Shown piece by piece: positions 1-8,300 of a stretch of 40,629 nucleotides of DNA. The notes under the pieces were generated by a model, which was not told the origin of the DNA, did no database searches, and saw nothing but the letters and a program-made list of their open reading frames with translations. Origin of the DNA: Lachnospiraceae bacterium (GTDB taxonomy: Bacteria > Bacillota > Clostridia > Lachnospirales > Lachnospiraceae). Location of the stretch: contig JAILLW010000126.1 in assembly GCA_024692955.1 (NCBI GenBank), forward strand, positions 1 through 40,629, read 5' to 3'. The stretch's first letter is position 1; each line of letters begins with the position of its first letter. A program made the position numbers and the translations under genes.

Positions 1-181
1 CGGGCGGCATGTGAGTGTGTTGCGACAGACGATTTTCCTGAATTGCAACACACTCTCTTGGAGCGGGCGGTATGTGAATGTGTTGCGAAAAGAGGTTTTC
101 CTGAATTGCAACACACTTTCTTGGAGCGGGCGGCATGTGAGTGTGTTGCGACAGCTGGTTTCCCAGAATTGCAACACAACG
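1..181. repeat. Three tandem 63-bp repeats, each with a hairpin
   Basis: Units begin at 1, 64 and 127, giving an exact 63-bp period. The third unit diverges after about 181. Each unit contains an inverted repeat. In unit 1 the arms GAGTGTGTTGC (13-23) and GCAACACACTC (45-55) pair perfectly over 11 bp around a 21-nt loop. Units 2 and 3 keep the core TGTTGC/GCAACA. The array probably continues upstream of the window. The function is unknown. It could be an intergenic hairpin array, a MITE-like family or a repeated protein-binding site. Confidence 0.85.
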
Positions 182-525
182 GAGGACGCAGGCCTTCCGC
201 TTGGTGGAGAAAACCGTCGGGAAACTACCCATCCAAATCGAAGAATCTTTGATGTAGTGGAAAACACCAGTGCAGGATTTCCCACTTTTTGGCGGCCCCG
301 GTAATTTGGTGGTAAGTATCAGGTTTTATTTTCCCGTTTTTTCGGCGAACCGTTGATTTGGCGGGAACATTCGAAGAAAAACTGCCCGCCAAGCAGTAGA
401 GGCTTCAATCAGACATACAATTCAGATGGAATGATGTTCCTTTCGGATTGAGCCGGCGGATCGCTTTGATGTAAACTACAAAGGGAAACCACGATGATCA
501 GGCCTTTTTCGTATATCTTACGGAA
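182..525. other. Non-coding stretch with no recognised gene
   Basis: No reading frame here resembles a protein family, and no RNA gene was recognised. The only nearby signals are the hairpin repeats before it and the inverted repeat and promoter after it. The short open frames look like chance frames. Confidence 0.5.
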
Positions 526-567
526 TACCATATGATCTGTATGGTAATACTCCGGTTGTGCTATAAT
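526..567 (+). promoter_or_regulatory. Extended -10 promoter with overlapping inverted repeat, upstream of ybaK
   Basis: TATAAT at 562-567 is preceded by TG at 559-560, an extended -10. A perfect inverted repeat, TACCATA (526-532) and TATGGTA (540-546) around 7 nt, covers the place where a -35 element would sit. That layout suits an operator, but no regulator is known. The ybaK start lies about 70 nt downstream. Confidence 0.55.
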
Positions 568-637
568 TGAAAAGTATATAAGTGAGAAATGCGAGCATTT
601 ATCACCATAGCTTATTGATTGAAGGCCTGCGCCCACT

Positions 638-1111
638 ATGAAAAAAGACGAAAAAACCAACGTAATGCGAATCCTTGAGGGAAAGAAGATCCCCTATGAA
701 AGCCATTCCTACGAGCCGGATGCTACGCTGAGCGGAACCGAGATCGCGACAATCCTCGATGAGGATCCGGGGGCGGTCTTTAAGACCCTCGTGACCCGCG
801 GCAGGTCCGGAGCATATTATGTGTTCGTGACGCCGGTCGCGGAGGAACTGGACCTTAAGAAGGCGGCGAAGGCAGCGGGGGAGAAGTCGATCGAAATGAT
901 CCGGCAGAAGGAACTGCTTCCGCTTACGGGATATGTTCACGGAGGCTGTTCTCCCATTGGGATGAAGAAACAGTTTCCGACCTTCATTCACCAAACGGCG
1001 ACGGATTTCAAAAAGGTGTTTGTAAGCGCCGGAAGGGTAGGATTCCAGATCGAGCTTTCGCCGGAAGACCTGATCGCAGTGGCGGGCTGCGCGGTTTCTG
1101 ATATCGTCTGA
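638..1111 (+). CDS. ybaK: YbaK/EbsC-type Cys-tRNA(Pro) deacylase
   Basis: Enzymes of this family hydrolyse cysteine mischarged onto tRNA-Pro, a cytoplasmic trans-editing step that protects translation. The 157-residue protein has the usual family length and pattern: an N-terminal helix with a SHSYEPD-like strand, a VFKTLVTRG segment holding the conserved Lys, the GGCSPIG loop around residues 104-110, and a C-terminal AGRVGFQIELSPEDL block. The ATG at 638 fits the family N-terminus, but the ribosome binding site is weak (GAAGG about 15 nt upstream). The extended -10 at 562-567 probably drives it. Family assignment is firm; the exact tRNA specificity is taken from the family. Confidence 0.9.
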   Translation: MKKDEKTNVMRILEGKKIPYESHSYEPDATLSGTEIATILDEDPGAVFKTLVTRGRSGAYYVFVTPVAEELDLKKAAKAAGEKSIEMIRQKELLPLTGYVHGGCSPIGMKKQFPTFIHQTATDFKKVFVSAGRVGFQIELSPEDLIAVAGCAVSDIV

Positions 1112-1152
1112 CAGATGCAATCCGGGCAGGGCGGCTTTGCTTAGACAACCCC

Positions 1153-1217
1153 GGGCCAATAAAACGGCGCAGGGCAATAAAACCACACCGGGCAATAAAA
1201 CCACACCGGGCAATTAA
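1153..1217. repeat. 18-bp tandem repeat between ybaK and a small membrane protein
   Basis: Two identical 18-bp units (1172-1189 and 1190-1207) beginning GGGCAATAAAACC are flanked by a degenerate copy at 1153-1171 and a partial copy from 1208. The repeat lies between the ybaK stop and the next gene and encodes nothing obvious. Copy number could vary by slippage. Confidence 0.75.
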
Positions 1218-1262
1218 GACCGGATCAGACAGACCATATTTTAAGAAAGAAGGACATAAAAA

Positions 1263-1436
1263 GTGGAGAAAAACGAGAAAAGGGAAGTCGTAAACAAAAC
1301 CGTCAAGAGCGGGATCACCTTCGGGAGTGCCCTCGCAATGGTGATTAGTTATGTAAACTGGCATTCCGTTCTCTGGGCCATCATACACGGGGCTCTGAGC
1401 TGGGTGTATGTCATCTATTACATCGTAAAGTATTGA
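1263..1436 (+). CDS. Small membrane protein, 57 residues
   Basis: The frame starts with GTG at 1263 and ends with TGA at 1434-1436. GAAGGA at 1249-1254 is a good ribosome binding site 8 nt before the GTG. The N-terminal 15 residues are highly charged (many Lys and Glu). The remainder is hydrophobic and rich in Trp and Tyr, with segments SALAMVISYV and WAIIHGALSWVYVIYYIV, so one or two membrane-spanning helices are likely. Similar short membrane proteins occur in Clostridia, but I do not recognise a named family and assign no function. Confidence 0.65.
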   Translation: MEKNEKREVVNKTVKSGITFGSALAMVISYVNWHSVLWAIIHGALSWVYVIYYIVKY

Positions 1437-1456
1437 GGCGGAGCGCTCTTTTTCCT

Positions 1457-1484
1457 TTGCCGCAGGAGCAATACGTGGTAAAAT
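1457..1484 (+). promoter_or_regulatory. Promoter for the GGDEF gene
   Basis: TAAAAT at 1479-1484 is preceded by TG at 1476-1477 (extended -10). TTGCCG at 1457-1462 could be a -35 with 16-bp spacing. It probably starts the transcript running into the diguanylate cyclase and perhaps the following kinase and surface protein. Confidence 0.5.
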
Positions 1485-1566
1485 ATAAGAATAAAGTGCT
1501 GAAACGTTTTAGTTACGGGAATTTGAACCTGCAATTGCCGGCAGAGTTTTGTGTTGAGTTTATGAA

Positions 1567-3483
1567 ATGAAAAAGAAGATCGCGATATGCGCCAACGGAT
1601 GGAATTACGAATCACTCCGTGAGGCATTGAACGGAATAAGGGGGTATGCGGCTCAGGAGGATTTTGATATTTTTGTTTTCCTGAGTTTCGCTTCCTACAG
1701 TGAACACGTTTCCCTGATGCAGGGAGAACTGAATGTCTATGATCTGATGGAACCGGAAGAATATGACGGGATCATCGTTTTTTCGACTGCCCTGAATTCG
1801 GAAAAGACCGCTGTGGAGATCTGCAGCAGAGCGAAGGAAAAACACATTCCCGTGGTCAGCATCGGAATGGAACTCGACGGGATCCACTCCGTATGCGTCA
1901 GCAATGATGAAGGAATGCGGGAACTTGTCACGCACCTCGTAAGGGAACACCGTATAAAACGGGTCTATTTCATCGGAGGAACGCCGGATCATGTAGACAG
2001 TGTCGCCAGATTAAAGGTCACGCGCGAGGTCCTTCGAAAGTACGGGATCCCGTTTACCGATGATGATATCGGGTACGGGAAATGGGCGAACAGGTATACG
2101 GCCGAAGCCATTGATGAACTGCTGGCATCGGGAGGGGAACTCCCGGACGCCATTATCTGCGCGAACGATATCATGGCGATGGCCGCCTGTACGGAACTGA
2201 ACGCAAGGGGCGTCGATGTGCCCAGAGATGTGATCGTTACGGGATTTGATGACTGCAGGGACGGCACGATCTTTTATCCTTCCCTTTCTTCCGTGGCTCA
2301 GAATTATAATGAGATCGGATATGCTGCCTGCAAGCTGATCTTCGATGAGATCAACGGGATGAAAAAAACGATGCGTAAGACCGTGCATTCCTCCTTTGTC
2401 TGCGGCAACAGCTGCGGATGCAGAGGAGACCGGGATTACGACGAGATGCGCAAGGATTTCTGCCGGAATCTTTTTAAACGGACTTCGGACGCGAAGCTTC
2501 TTGAGCAGAATGAGCGGACCATGCGTTCATGGCTTACGGATATGCCAAGCTACGACATGCTGAAGGAAACGCTGAACGCCCATTATGAACAGAATCATCA
2601 GTTCGAGGGGAGCGGCTTTTATATCTGCGTAAACGATGAGTTCTTCCGGAATGTCATGGCAAGCGAGCAGGAACTCTGGGAGATGAAAAAGGACTGCCGG
2701 ATCGAGGTACTGGTCGCGTTAAAGAACGGCGAGATCGTCTACGGACTGAATGCGGATTTCAAAACGATCGTTCCGGGATACCGGAAGAATATCGGGGAAC
2801 AGCACGTCTATTTCATTATGCCGATGCACCACTTCCAGTATGACTACGGCTATGTCGTGCTTACGGATTTTCCTTATCTCTTTTCGGAGGAGATGATCTA
2901 TCCCTATATGGAGAAGCTTCAACAGTCCCTGAAACTGATGCGGACGAACCTGCGCCTAAAGATGCTTTACGACAAGGATCAGATGACGGGCCTCTATAAC
3001 CGTTTCGGCTATGAGGATAAGGCGCTTCCCCTCTATGAGGAGAGTCTGGCGAAAAGATCGAAACTGATGGTGATGTTTGTTGACATCAACTATATGAAGA
3101 TGATCAACGACGAATACGGACATCTCCATGGAGACAATGCGATCCTTACGGTGGTTGCGGCTATCAAAGCGACCATCGGCGATCATAAAAACACACTGGC
3201 TGTCCGTTTCGGCGGAGACGAATTCCTGATCATTACCCCGGACTGCTCGGAAGAAGAAGCGGCGGCAATGAAGGAATCGATCCTTGTCTTTCTCGGGGAA
3301 TGCAACCGGGTGAAAACGGTCCCTTATGACATCTCTGTCAGTATCGGCTATGTGCTTTCTTCTCCGGCGGACCGCCCGGAGGCCGACCTGCAGGATTATA
3401 TCCGTGAGGCGGACCGGCTGATGTATGAGATCAAAAAGGAAATGCATATGAAGAACGATCGGAGGCGGTCGGACAGAAAATAA
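1567..3483 (+). CDS. Diguanylate cyclase with LacI-type periplasmic-binding-like sensor domain
   Basis: This 638-residue protein has no signal peptide or membrane segment. Residues 1-270 match the ligand-binding fold of LacI-family regulators (ICANGWNYESLREAL at the start; DAIICANDIMAMAA and VIVTGFDD later) but lack the helix-turn-helix. A middle region of about 170 residues follows, then a GGDEF domain. The catalytic motif RFGGDEF has GGDEF at 549-553, so c-di-GMP synthesis from GTP is expected. At the usual inhibitory RxxD site I see TIGD, so product feedback may be absent. A sugar-like ligand probably controls activity in the cytoplasm. It precedes a hybrid kinase and a surface protein on the same strand. 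The ATG at 1567 has only a weak ribosome binding site. Confidence 0.88.
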   Translation: MKKKIAICANGWNYESLREALNGIRGYAAQEDFDIFVFLSFASYSEHVSLMQGELNVYDLMEPEEYDGIIVFSTALNSEKTAVEICSRAKEKHIPVVSIGMELDGIHSVCVSNDEGMRELVTHLVREHRIKRVYFIGGTPDHVDSVARLKVTREVLRKYGIPFTDDDIGYGKWANRYTAEAIDELLASGGELPDAIICANDIMAMAACTELNARGVDVPRDVIVTGFDDCRDGTIFYPSLSSVAQNYNEIGYAACKLIFDEINGMKKTMRKTVHSSFVCGNSCGCRGDRDYDEMRKDFCRNLFKRTSDAKLLEQNERTMRSWLTDMPSYDMLKETLNAHYEQNHQFEGSGFYICVNDEFFRNVMASEQELWEMKKDCRIEVLVALKNGEIVYGLNADFKTIVPGYRKNIGEQHVYFIMPMHHFQYDYGYVVLTDFPYLFSEEMIYPYMEKLQQSLKLMRTNLRLKMLYDKDQMTGLYNRFGYEDKALPLYEESLAKRSKLMVMFVDINYMKMINDEYGHLHGDNAILTVVAAIKATIGDHKNTLAVRFGGDEFLIITPDCSEEEAAAMKESILVFLGECNRVKTVPYDISVSIGYVLSSPADRPEADLQDYIREADRLMYEIKKEMHMKNDRRRSDRK

Positions 3484-3522
3484 CCGCAGCAGGCCCTGTG
3501 CCATACCTGAACGAGGTTTGGA

Positions 3523-5334
3523 ATGCTGATTTCGAAGATTTTCAAAAAATATATAACAAATGAGGAACTGGAAGTTCAGCACCGGCTTATGAACATTGTC
3601 CTGATGGTGGGTATTCTGGTTCTTCCGATCTGCGTCATTTTCGACATGTTTGTCGGACTTGTATTCGATACCCTTATTCCGCTTCTTTTGCTGCTCGGGA
3701 TCTTTATCCTTGCCTTTTTCATCGCGAATGTAAAAAACAGGGCGAATTTCGCGGGCATCATCCTTACCGTCACGGCTTCGGATTTTCTGCTTCCTTATCT
3801 GTATTTTCAAGGGGGTGGCCGGAATTCGAGCATGCCTGCCTGGTTCATCCTTTCTTCGATCTTTGTCTGGCTTCTTGTAAGGGGCTGGCCCTGCTATGTG
3901 GTCTTCGCCTCAAATCTTGCCGCCTACAGTCTCACTTTTTATTTTGAGTATACCCATCCGGAATATGTGACCGCTCTGCCGGATACGGAGAGTGAGTATA
4001 TGGATATCGCGGTGGGAATCGCCCTCATTATCGCGATGATCGGGATTATCTTCAAATTTCAGAACCGGCTTTACGAAAAAAAGAGGACGCAGCTGGAGGA
4101 AAAGGAAGCGGAGCTTCGTGATACGAATGTGCGGCTGGAGCATATGAGTGAGGCAAAGAGCAGATTCCTTGCAAGCATGTCCCACGAGATCCGTACGCCG
4201 ATCAACGCGATCATAGGAATGAACGAGATGATCCTCCGGGAGAGCAGAGACGAAAACATCACAGGCTATGCTGAGAGTATTGAACAGGCTTCCGGTACCC
4301 TGCTTTCTCTCATAAATGATATTCTCGACCTTTCCAAGATCGAAGAGGGGCTGATGGAGATCATACCCGAAGAGTATGAGCTTTTCAGCATTCTGAACGA
4401 CTGCGAAACAATACTCAGGAGACGCGCCATGGAAAAGGGTCTGAAGATGGAGATCGAAAATGACCCGAAGATCCCTGCCGTGCTTTACGGGGATCAGATC
4501 AGGATCCGGCAGATGCTCCTCAATCTGATGACGAATGCCATTAAGTATACGGAGGGCGGACTTGTCAGAGTGCAGGCCGGATTTGAGGAAAAAGGCGAAA
4601 ACGGGATAATACTCTGCCTGACGGTTTCAGACACGGGAAGAGGAATATCGAAGGAAGGGATCGCGGTTCTTTTCGAATCCTATTCGCGCCTTGAGGAGCG
4701 GAGAAACCACCGGATCGAGGGAACGGGACTCGGACTTGCGATCACGAAGCAGTTTGTGGAACTCATGGACGGAACCATTGATGTAAAGAGCGAACCGGAC
4801 AAAGGTTCCAGGTTTACGATCCGGATCCCGCAGAAGGTTATTTCAGGCGAACCCATGGGAGCTTACGAAGAAAAACGGAAGCATCGGCTGCAAAAGAATG
4901 AACGCCGCGGGGTGAGCTTCAGGGCGCCGGAAGCAAGGATACTTCTTACGGACGACGTGCCTATGAACCTGAAGGTGATCACATCGCTTCTTAAGGATAC
5001 GCAGGTCCGGATCGATCTTGCGGAAAGCGGAAAGGAATGCCTCCGGAAATATGAGGCTGAGCATTATGATCTCATCTTTCTTGATCACATGATGCCGGAA
5101 ATGGATGGAATCGAGACCCTGAGACATCTGAAGGAAACGGAGCGATACCGGACGGAGCACACCCCCGTCATTGCCCTGACCGCGAACGCGATCCTCGGGG
5201 CGGATAAAACCTATCTTGACACCGGGTTTAACGATTATCTGACAAAACCCGCAAGAGGCGGGGATCTGGAAGAGATGATCCTTAAGTATCTGGACCCGGA
5301 ACTGGTGATCCCGGCGGAGAAGAAAACGGACTGA
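3523..5334 (+). CDS. Hybrid sensor histidine kinase with receiver domain
   Basis: A membrane kinase of 603 residues. Residues about 20-175 hold roughly six hydrophobic segments with no large extracellular loop, followed by a coiled-coil linker. The HisKA motif SHEIRTP carries the phospho-acceptor His221. The ATPase domain has the N box (NLMTNAIKYT), DTGRGIS and GTGLGLAI. A C-terminal receiver contains LLTDDVP, phospho-acceptor Asp521 in FLDHMMPEMDG, and Lys in YLTKPA. No phosphotransfer or DNA-binding domain is present, so the final output partner is unknown. GAGG at 3513-3516 supports the ATG at 3523. It sits between a diguanylate cyclase and a surface protein whose start is 39 nt after this stop. 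Confidence 0.92.
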   Translation: MLISKIFKKYITNEELEVQHRLMNIVLMVGILVLPICVIFDMFVGLVFDTLIPLLLLLGIFILAFFIANVKNRANFAGIILTVTASDFLLPYLYFQGGGRNSSMPAWFILSSIFVWLLVRGWPCYVVFASNLAAYSLTFYFEYTHPEYVTALPDTESEYMDIAVGIALIIAMIGIIFKFQNRLYEKKRTQLEEKEAELRDTNVRLEHMSEAKSRFLASMSHEIRTPINAIIGMNEMILRESRDENITGYAESIEQASGTLLSLINDILDLSKIEEGLMEIIPEEYELFSILNDCETILRRRAMEKGLKMEIENDPKIPAVLYGDQIRIRQMLLNLMTNAIKYTEGGLVRVQAGFEEKGENGIILCLTVSDTGRGISKEGIAVLFESYSRLEERRNHRIEGTGLGLAITKQFVELMDGTIDVKSEPDKGSRFTIRIPQKVISGEPMGAYEEKRKHRLQKNERRGVSFRAPEARILLTDDVPMNLKVITSLLKDTQVRIDLAESGKECLRKYEAEHYDLIFLDHMMPEMDGIETLRHLKETERYRTEHTPVIALTANAILGADKTYLDTGFNDYLTKPARGGDLEEMILKYLDPELVIPAEKKTD

Positions 5335-5373
5335 CGAAAGTCGGATATCGGATAAAACGAAGGAGATTCTGTA

Positions 5374-8300
5374 TTGATGATCAAAAAAGCTTTCAGGAAA
5401 ACAACGGCGGTTCTGCTTTCGCTGCTGATGGCGGCCGGTCTTTTTGCGATACCGGCACTTGCGAAGGAAGACGAAGTACTGCAGCCTGAAATAACGGAAG
5501 AAGAAGTCCCCGGCAGTATTTATGAAGAGGAACTGTCCCTTCCGGAGATCGATGAAGACAGGACGGACGATCCGGAGATCCAAACGACGGATGTTTTGGA
5601 AGAAGAGGAAGAAGAGTCCTTATCCGAAGAGAGCTTTGGTGCGGATACCGTAGCGACCCTTTCAGAAGGGGGCGGAGAGGCCAGGGAGTATACGAACCTG
5701 GAGGATGCCATTTATGCGTGGGAGACCATGGGCCCCCGGATGGGCGCGACCCTAAAACTGATGCGGGAGGTATCGGTGGAGAAAGAACTCAAGGTCAAAG
5801 GGGGAAGCGAAGATGCTCCGATGGTTCTTGACCTTAACGGCTATGGGATCATAAATAGCGGCAGCAACAGTACGAGACTGATCACGGTGGAAAGCGGCGG
5901 CTATTTTGTACTTGAAGATACCAGGCAGGCGTCCAGAAGATTTATTGTCCTTAACGAAAACAGAGGAACTTCGGCTCAGTCTAACGTTCCTTCTGGCGGT
6001 GATTTTGTGGAGGTAAAGACCGGCTATCTTACAGGCGGAAAACATGATGATGGCGGATGTATTTCCAATGCCGGCACCTTCGTTATGAACGGGGGGAGCA
6101 TTGTCGGGAACCTTACAGTGAGCGGAAACGGCAAAGGCGGCGGCGTATACAGTACCGGCATATTCCGTATGAACGGTGGCTGGATCGCGACGAATACGGC
6201 CGGAACAGAAAGTGAAGAAGGAAAGGGCGGGGGCGTATATATCGGCTCGGGAAAATTCATCATCAGAGGCGGTGAGATCAGTGGTAACAGAGCGGGTGCG
6301 TACAGTGCGCTCTTTTATTCCCGGGATCATGGCGCAAAATGCTTTTTCGACGGGGATATCTATGAAAGCTCCGCAAGTACCGTATCCGCAAGGGAACTGA
6401 AGCGGACTCTTTCGACAAGAGGCTATGTCAAAGTTCAATTCAGAAAGAAGATCGAGGTAGAAAGGAACCACGAAATAAGAGAATATGCGGATCTTAGCGT
6501 GGCGGCAGAAGCATGGAACGCTATGGGTGCCGGAACCAGCATGCGGCTTCTTGAGGATGTTGAGACGGAAGATACCGTAGAGGTTACGGAAGGGGACAGA
6601 AGAACGCGGATGATCCTGAATCTTAACGATCACGGAATCCTCTATTACGGAGAAGGAAGCGTTATTCATGTGGCAGAAGGCAAGGGACTCAATCTGAAAG
6701 ATCAGGGTACTTCTGCGACGACGCGTTATATCAGGATGACGGACGGAAGAGGGGTAGCCGTGAAGGGCAGTGCCGAGGAAGCGGGTTCCGGCTGTGTGAA
6801 AGTCACGGGAGGTTATCTTACGGGAGGCTATATCCCGATGAGCGGCGATGCGCCGGATCTCGATATCCATAGCGGCGGAGGCGTCCGGAATGACGGCATT
6901 TTCGTGTTCGAAAGCGGTACGATCGCCGGGAACCGGGCTGCCGGCTATGGCGGCGGTGTGTTCAGCAACGGAGAAGCCCTCATCAAAAACGGAGTGATCT
7001 GCAATAACAGATCAGATCTTGACGGCGGAGGTGTATACAATCGTCAGGGGTTATTTACGATAAGCGGGAATGGAGTGATCCGTGACAATGAAGCCTTATC
7101 CGGAAACGGTGGAGGTATGTACAACTGCGCTGATCTCGAGATTTTCGGCGGGGCGATATATGGCAACTCGGTACGTGCGGAAGGCGCCGCGGGCGGCGGA
7201 ATCTACCTGGCTTCCGGCGCCATGTTGAATATGACTCTGGGCGAGATCAAAAATAACACGGGAGCGGATGCGCAGAAAGGACGCGCGATCTACGCGGAAG
7301 ACTCCGTACGGATCTATTTTCCCGGATTGGTGGCGTTATTTGTGTCGGAGAACTTGCTGGAACAGAACGCTTCTTACGAGGACGCTCAGAAGGTCCGGGA
7401 CCTTATCAACTCTTACGGATTTATCAGGGCGGAAAGGGTTTTGGCGGGTGTGACCGGACCGAACGGGGAACGCTTATTCGGAGATATGAGTCTCGCGGTA
7501 AGGAATTGGAACGATGTCGGCCGGGGGGCGGTCCTTACGCTGTATGCCTGTGTGGAAACTACCAAGACCATTGAGGTAAACGGAGGAGATCCTGACTCAC
7601 CCATGGTCCTTAAACTGAATGGCTGCGGGATCCTGAATAAGAGCGCGGGAAGCGTTATCCATATTTCGGCCGGACATGCACTGCGCCTTACGGATGGAGG
7701 GCGTTACCCGGGAGAAAGATGGATTAAACTGAGCGGTCACAGAGGAGTAGGAGTGACGGAAAACCCGTCAGATGCCGGATCGGAATCTCTGACGGTTTAT
7801 GGCGGATACATAGCCGGAGGATCCGTGAAGGAGGAAGACGGCGTATCCTATGGGAGCGGCGTGTACAATGAAGGCACTTTCCTTATGGACGAAGGAACGA
7901 TCCTTGCAAACACCGCGGAGAACGGCGGCGGTGTGTTCAGCACGGGGACTTTTAAGATGACCGGCGGAGCGATCCGTGGAAATCATGCTTCTTCAGGCGG
8001 AGGCGCATACATCGGAAACGGTACTTTCACGATGGAAGGCGGCGAGCTAAGGGGCAATACCGCGGATGTAAAAGCCGAGGCTCTGTTTACGGGAAGTGAA
8101 GCGGATCCTGTGATCAGCGGCGGCACGATCGCAGGCGGAAACGGATCCGTGAGTGTGATCATCTGCGAAGGAAGTTTCTCCTTTACGGATGCGGTCATCT
8201 ATGCCGGGAACAATGATGAGGGGGAAGGAGCGATCCTCACGGATACCGCAGTGATCACGAAGCAGATGCTTCAAAACTATCGGTATCTGTCGGCGGATGC

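Noticed and set aside
1-181. CRISPR array
   Set aside because: The whole 63-bp unit repeats, including the parts that would be spacers, and there are no cas genes.
11-304. Open frame of 97 residues across the 63-bp repeats
   Set aside because: It is open only because 63 is a multiple of three; there is no ribosome binding site and no family resemblance, and it continues into ordinary intergenic sequence.
5335-5373. c-di-GMP riboswitch before the giant surface protein
   Set aside because: Only 39 nt separate the two genes, too short for a riboswitch, and no conserved core was seen.
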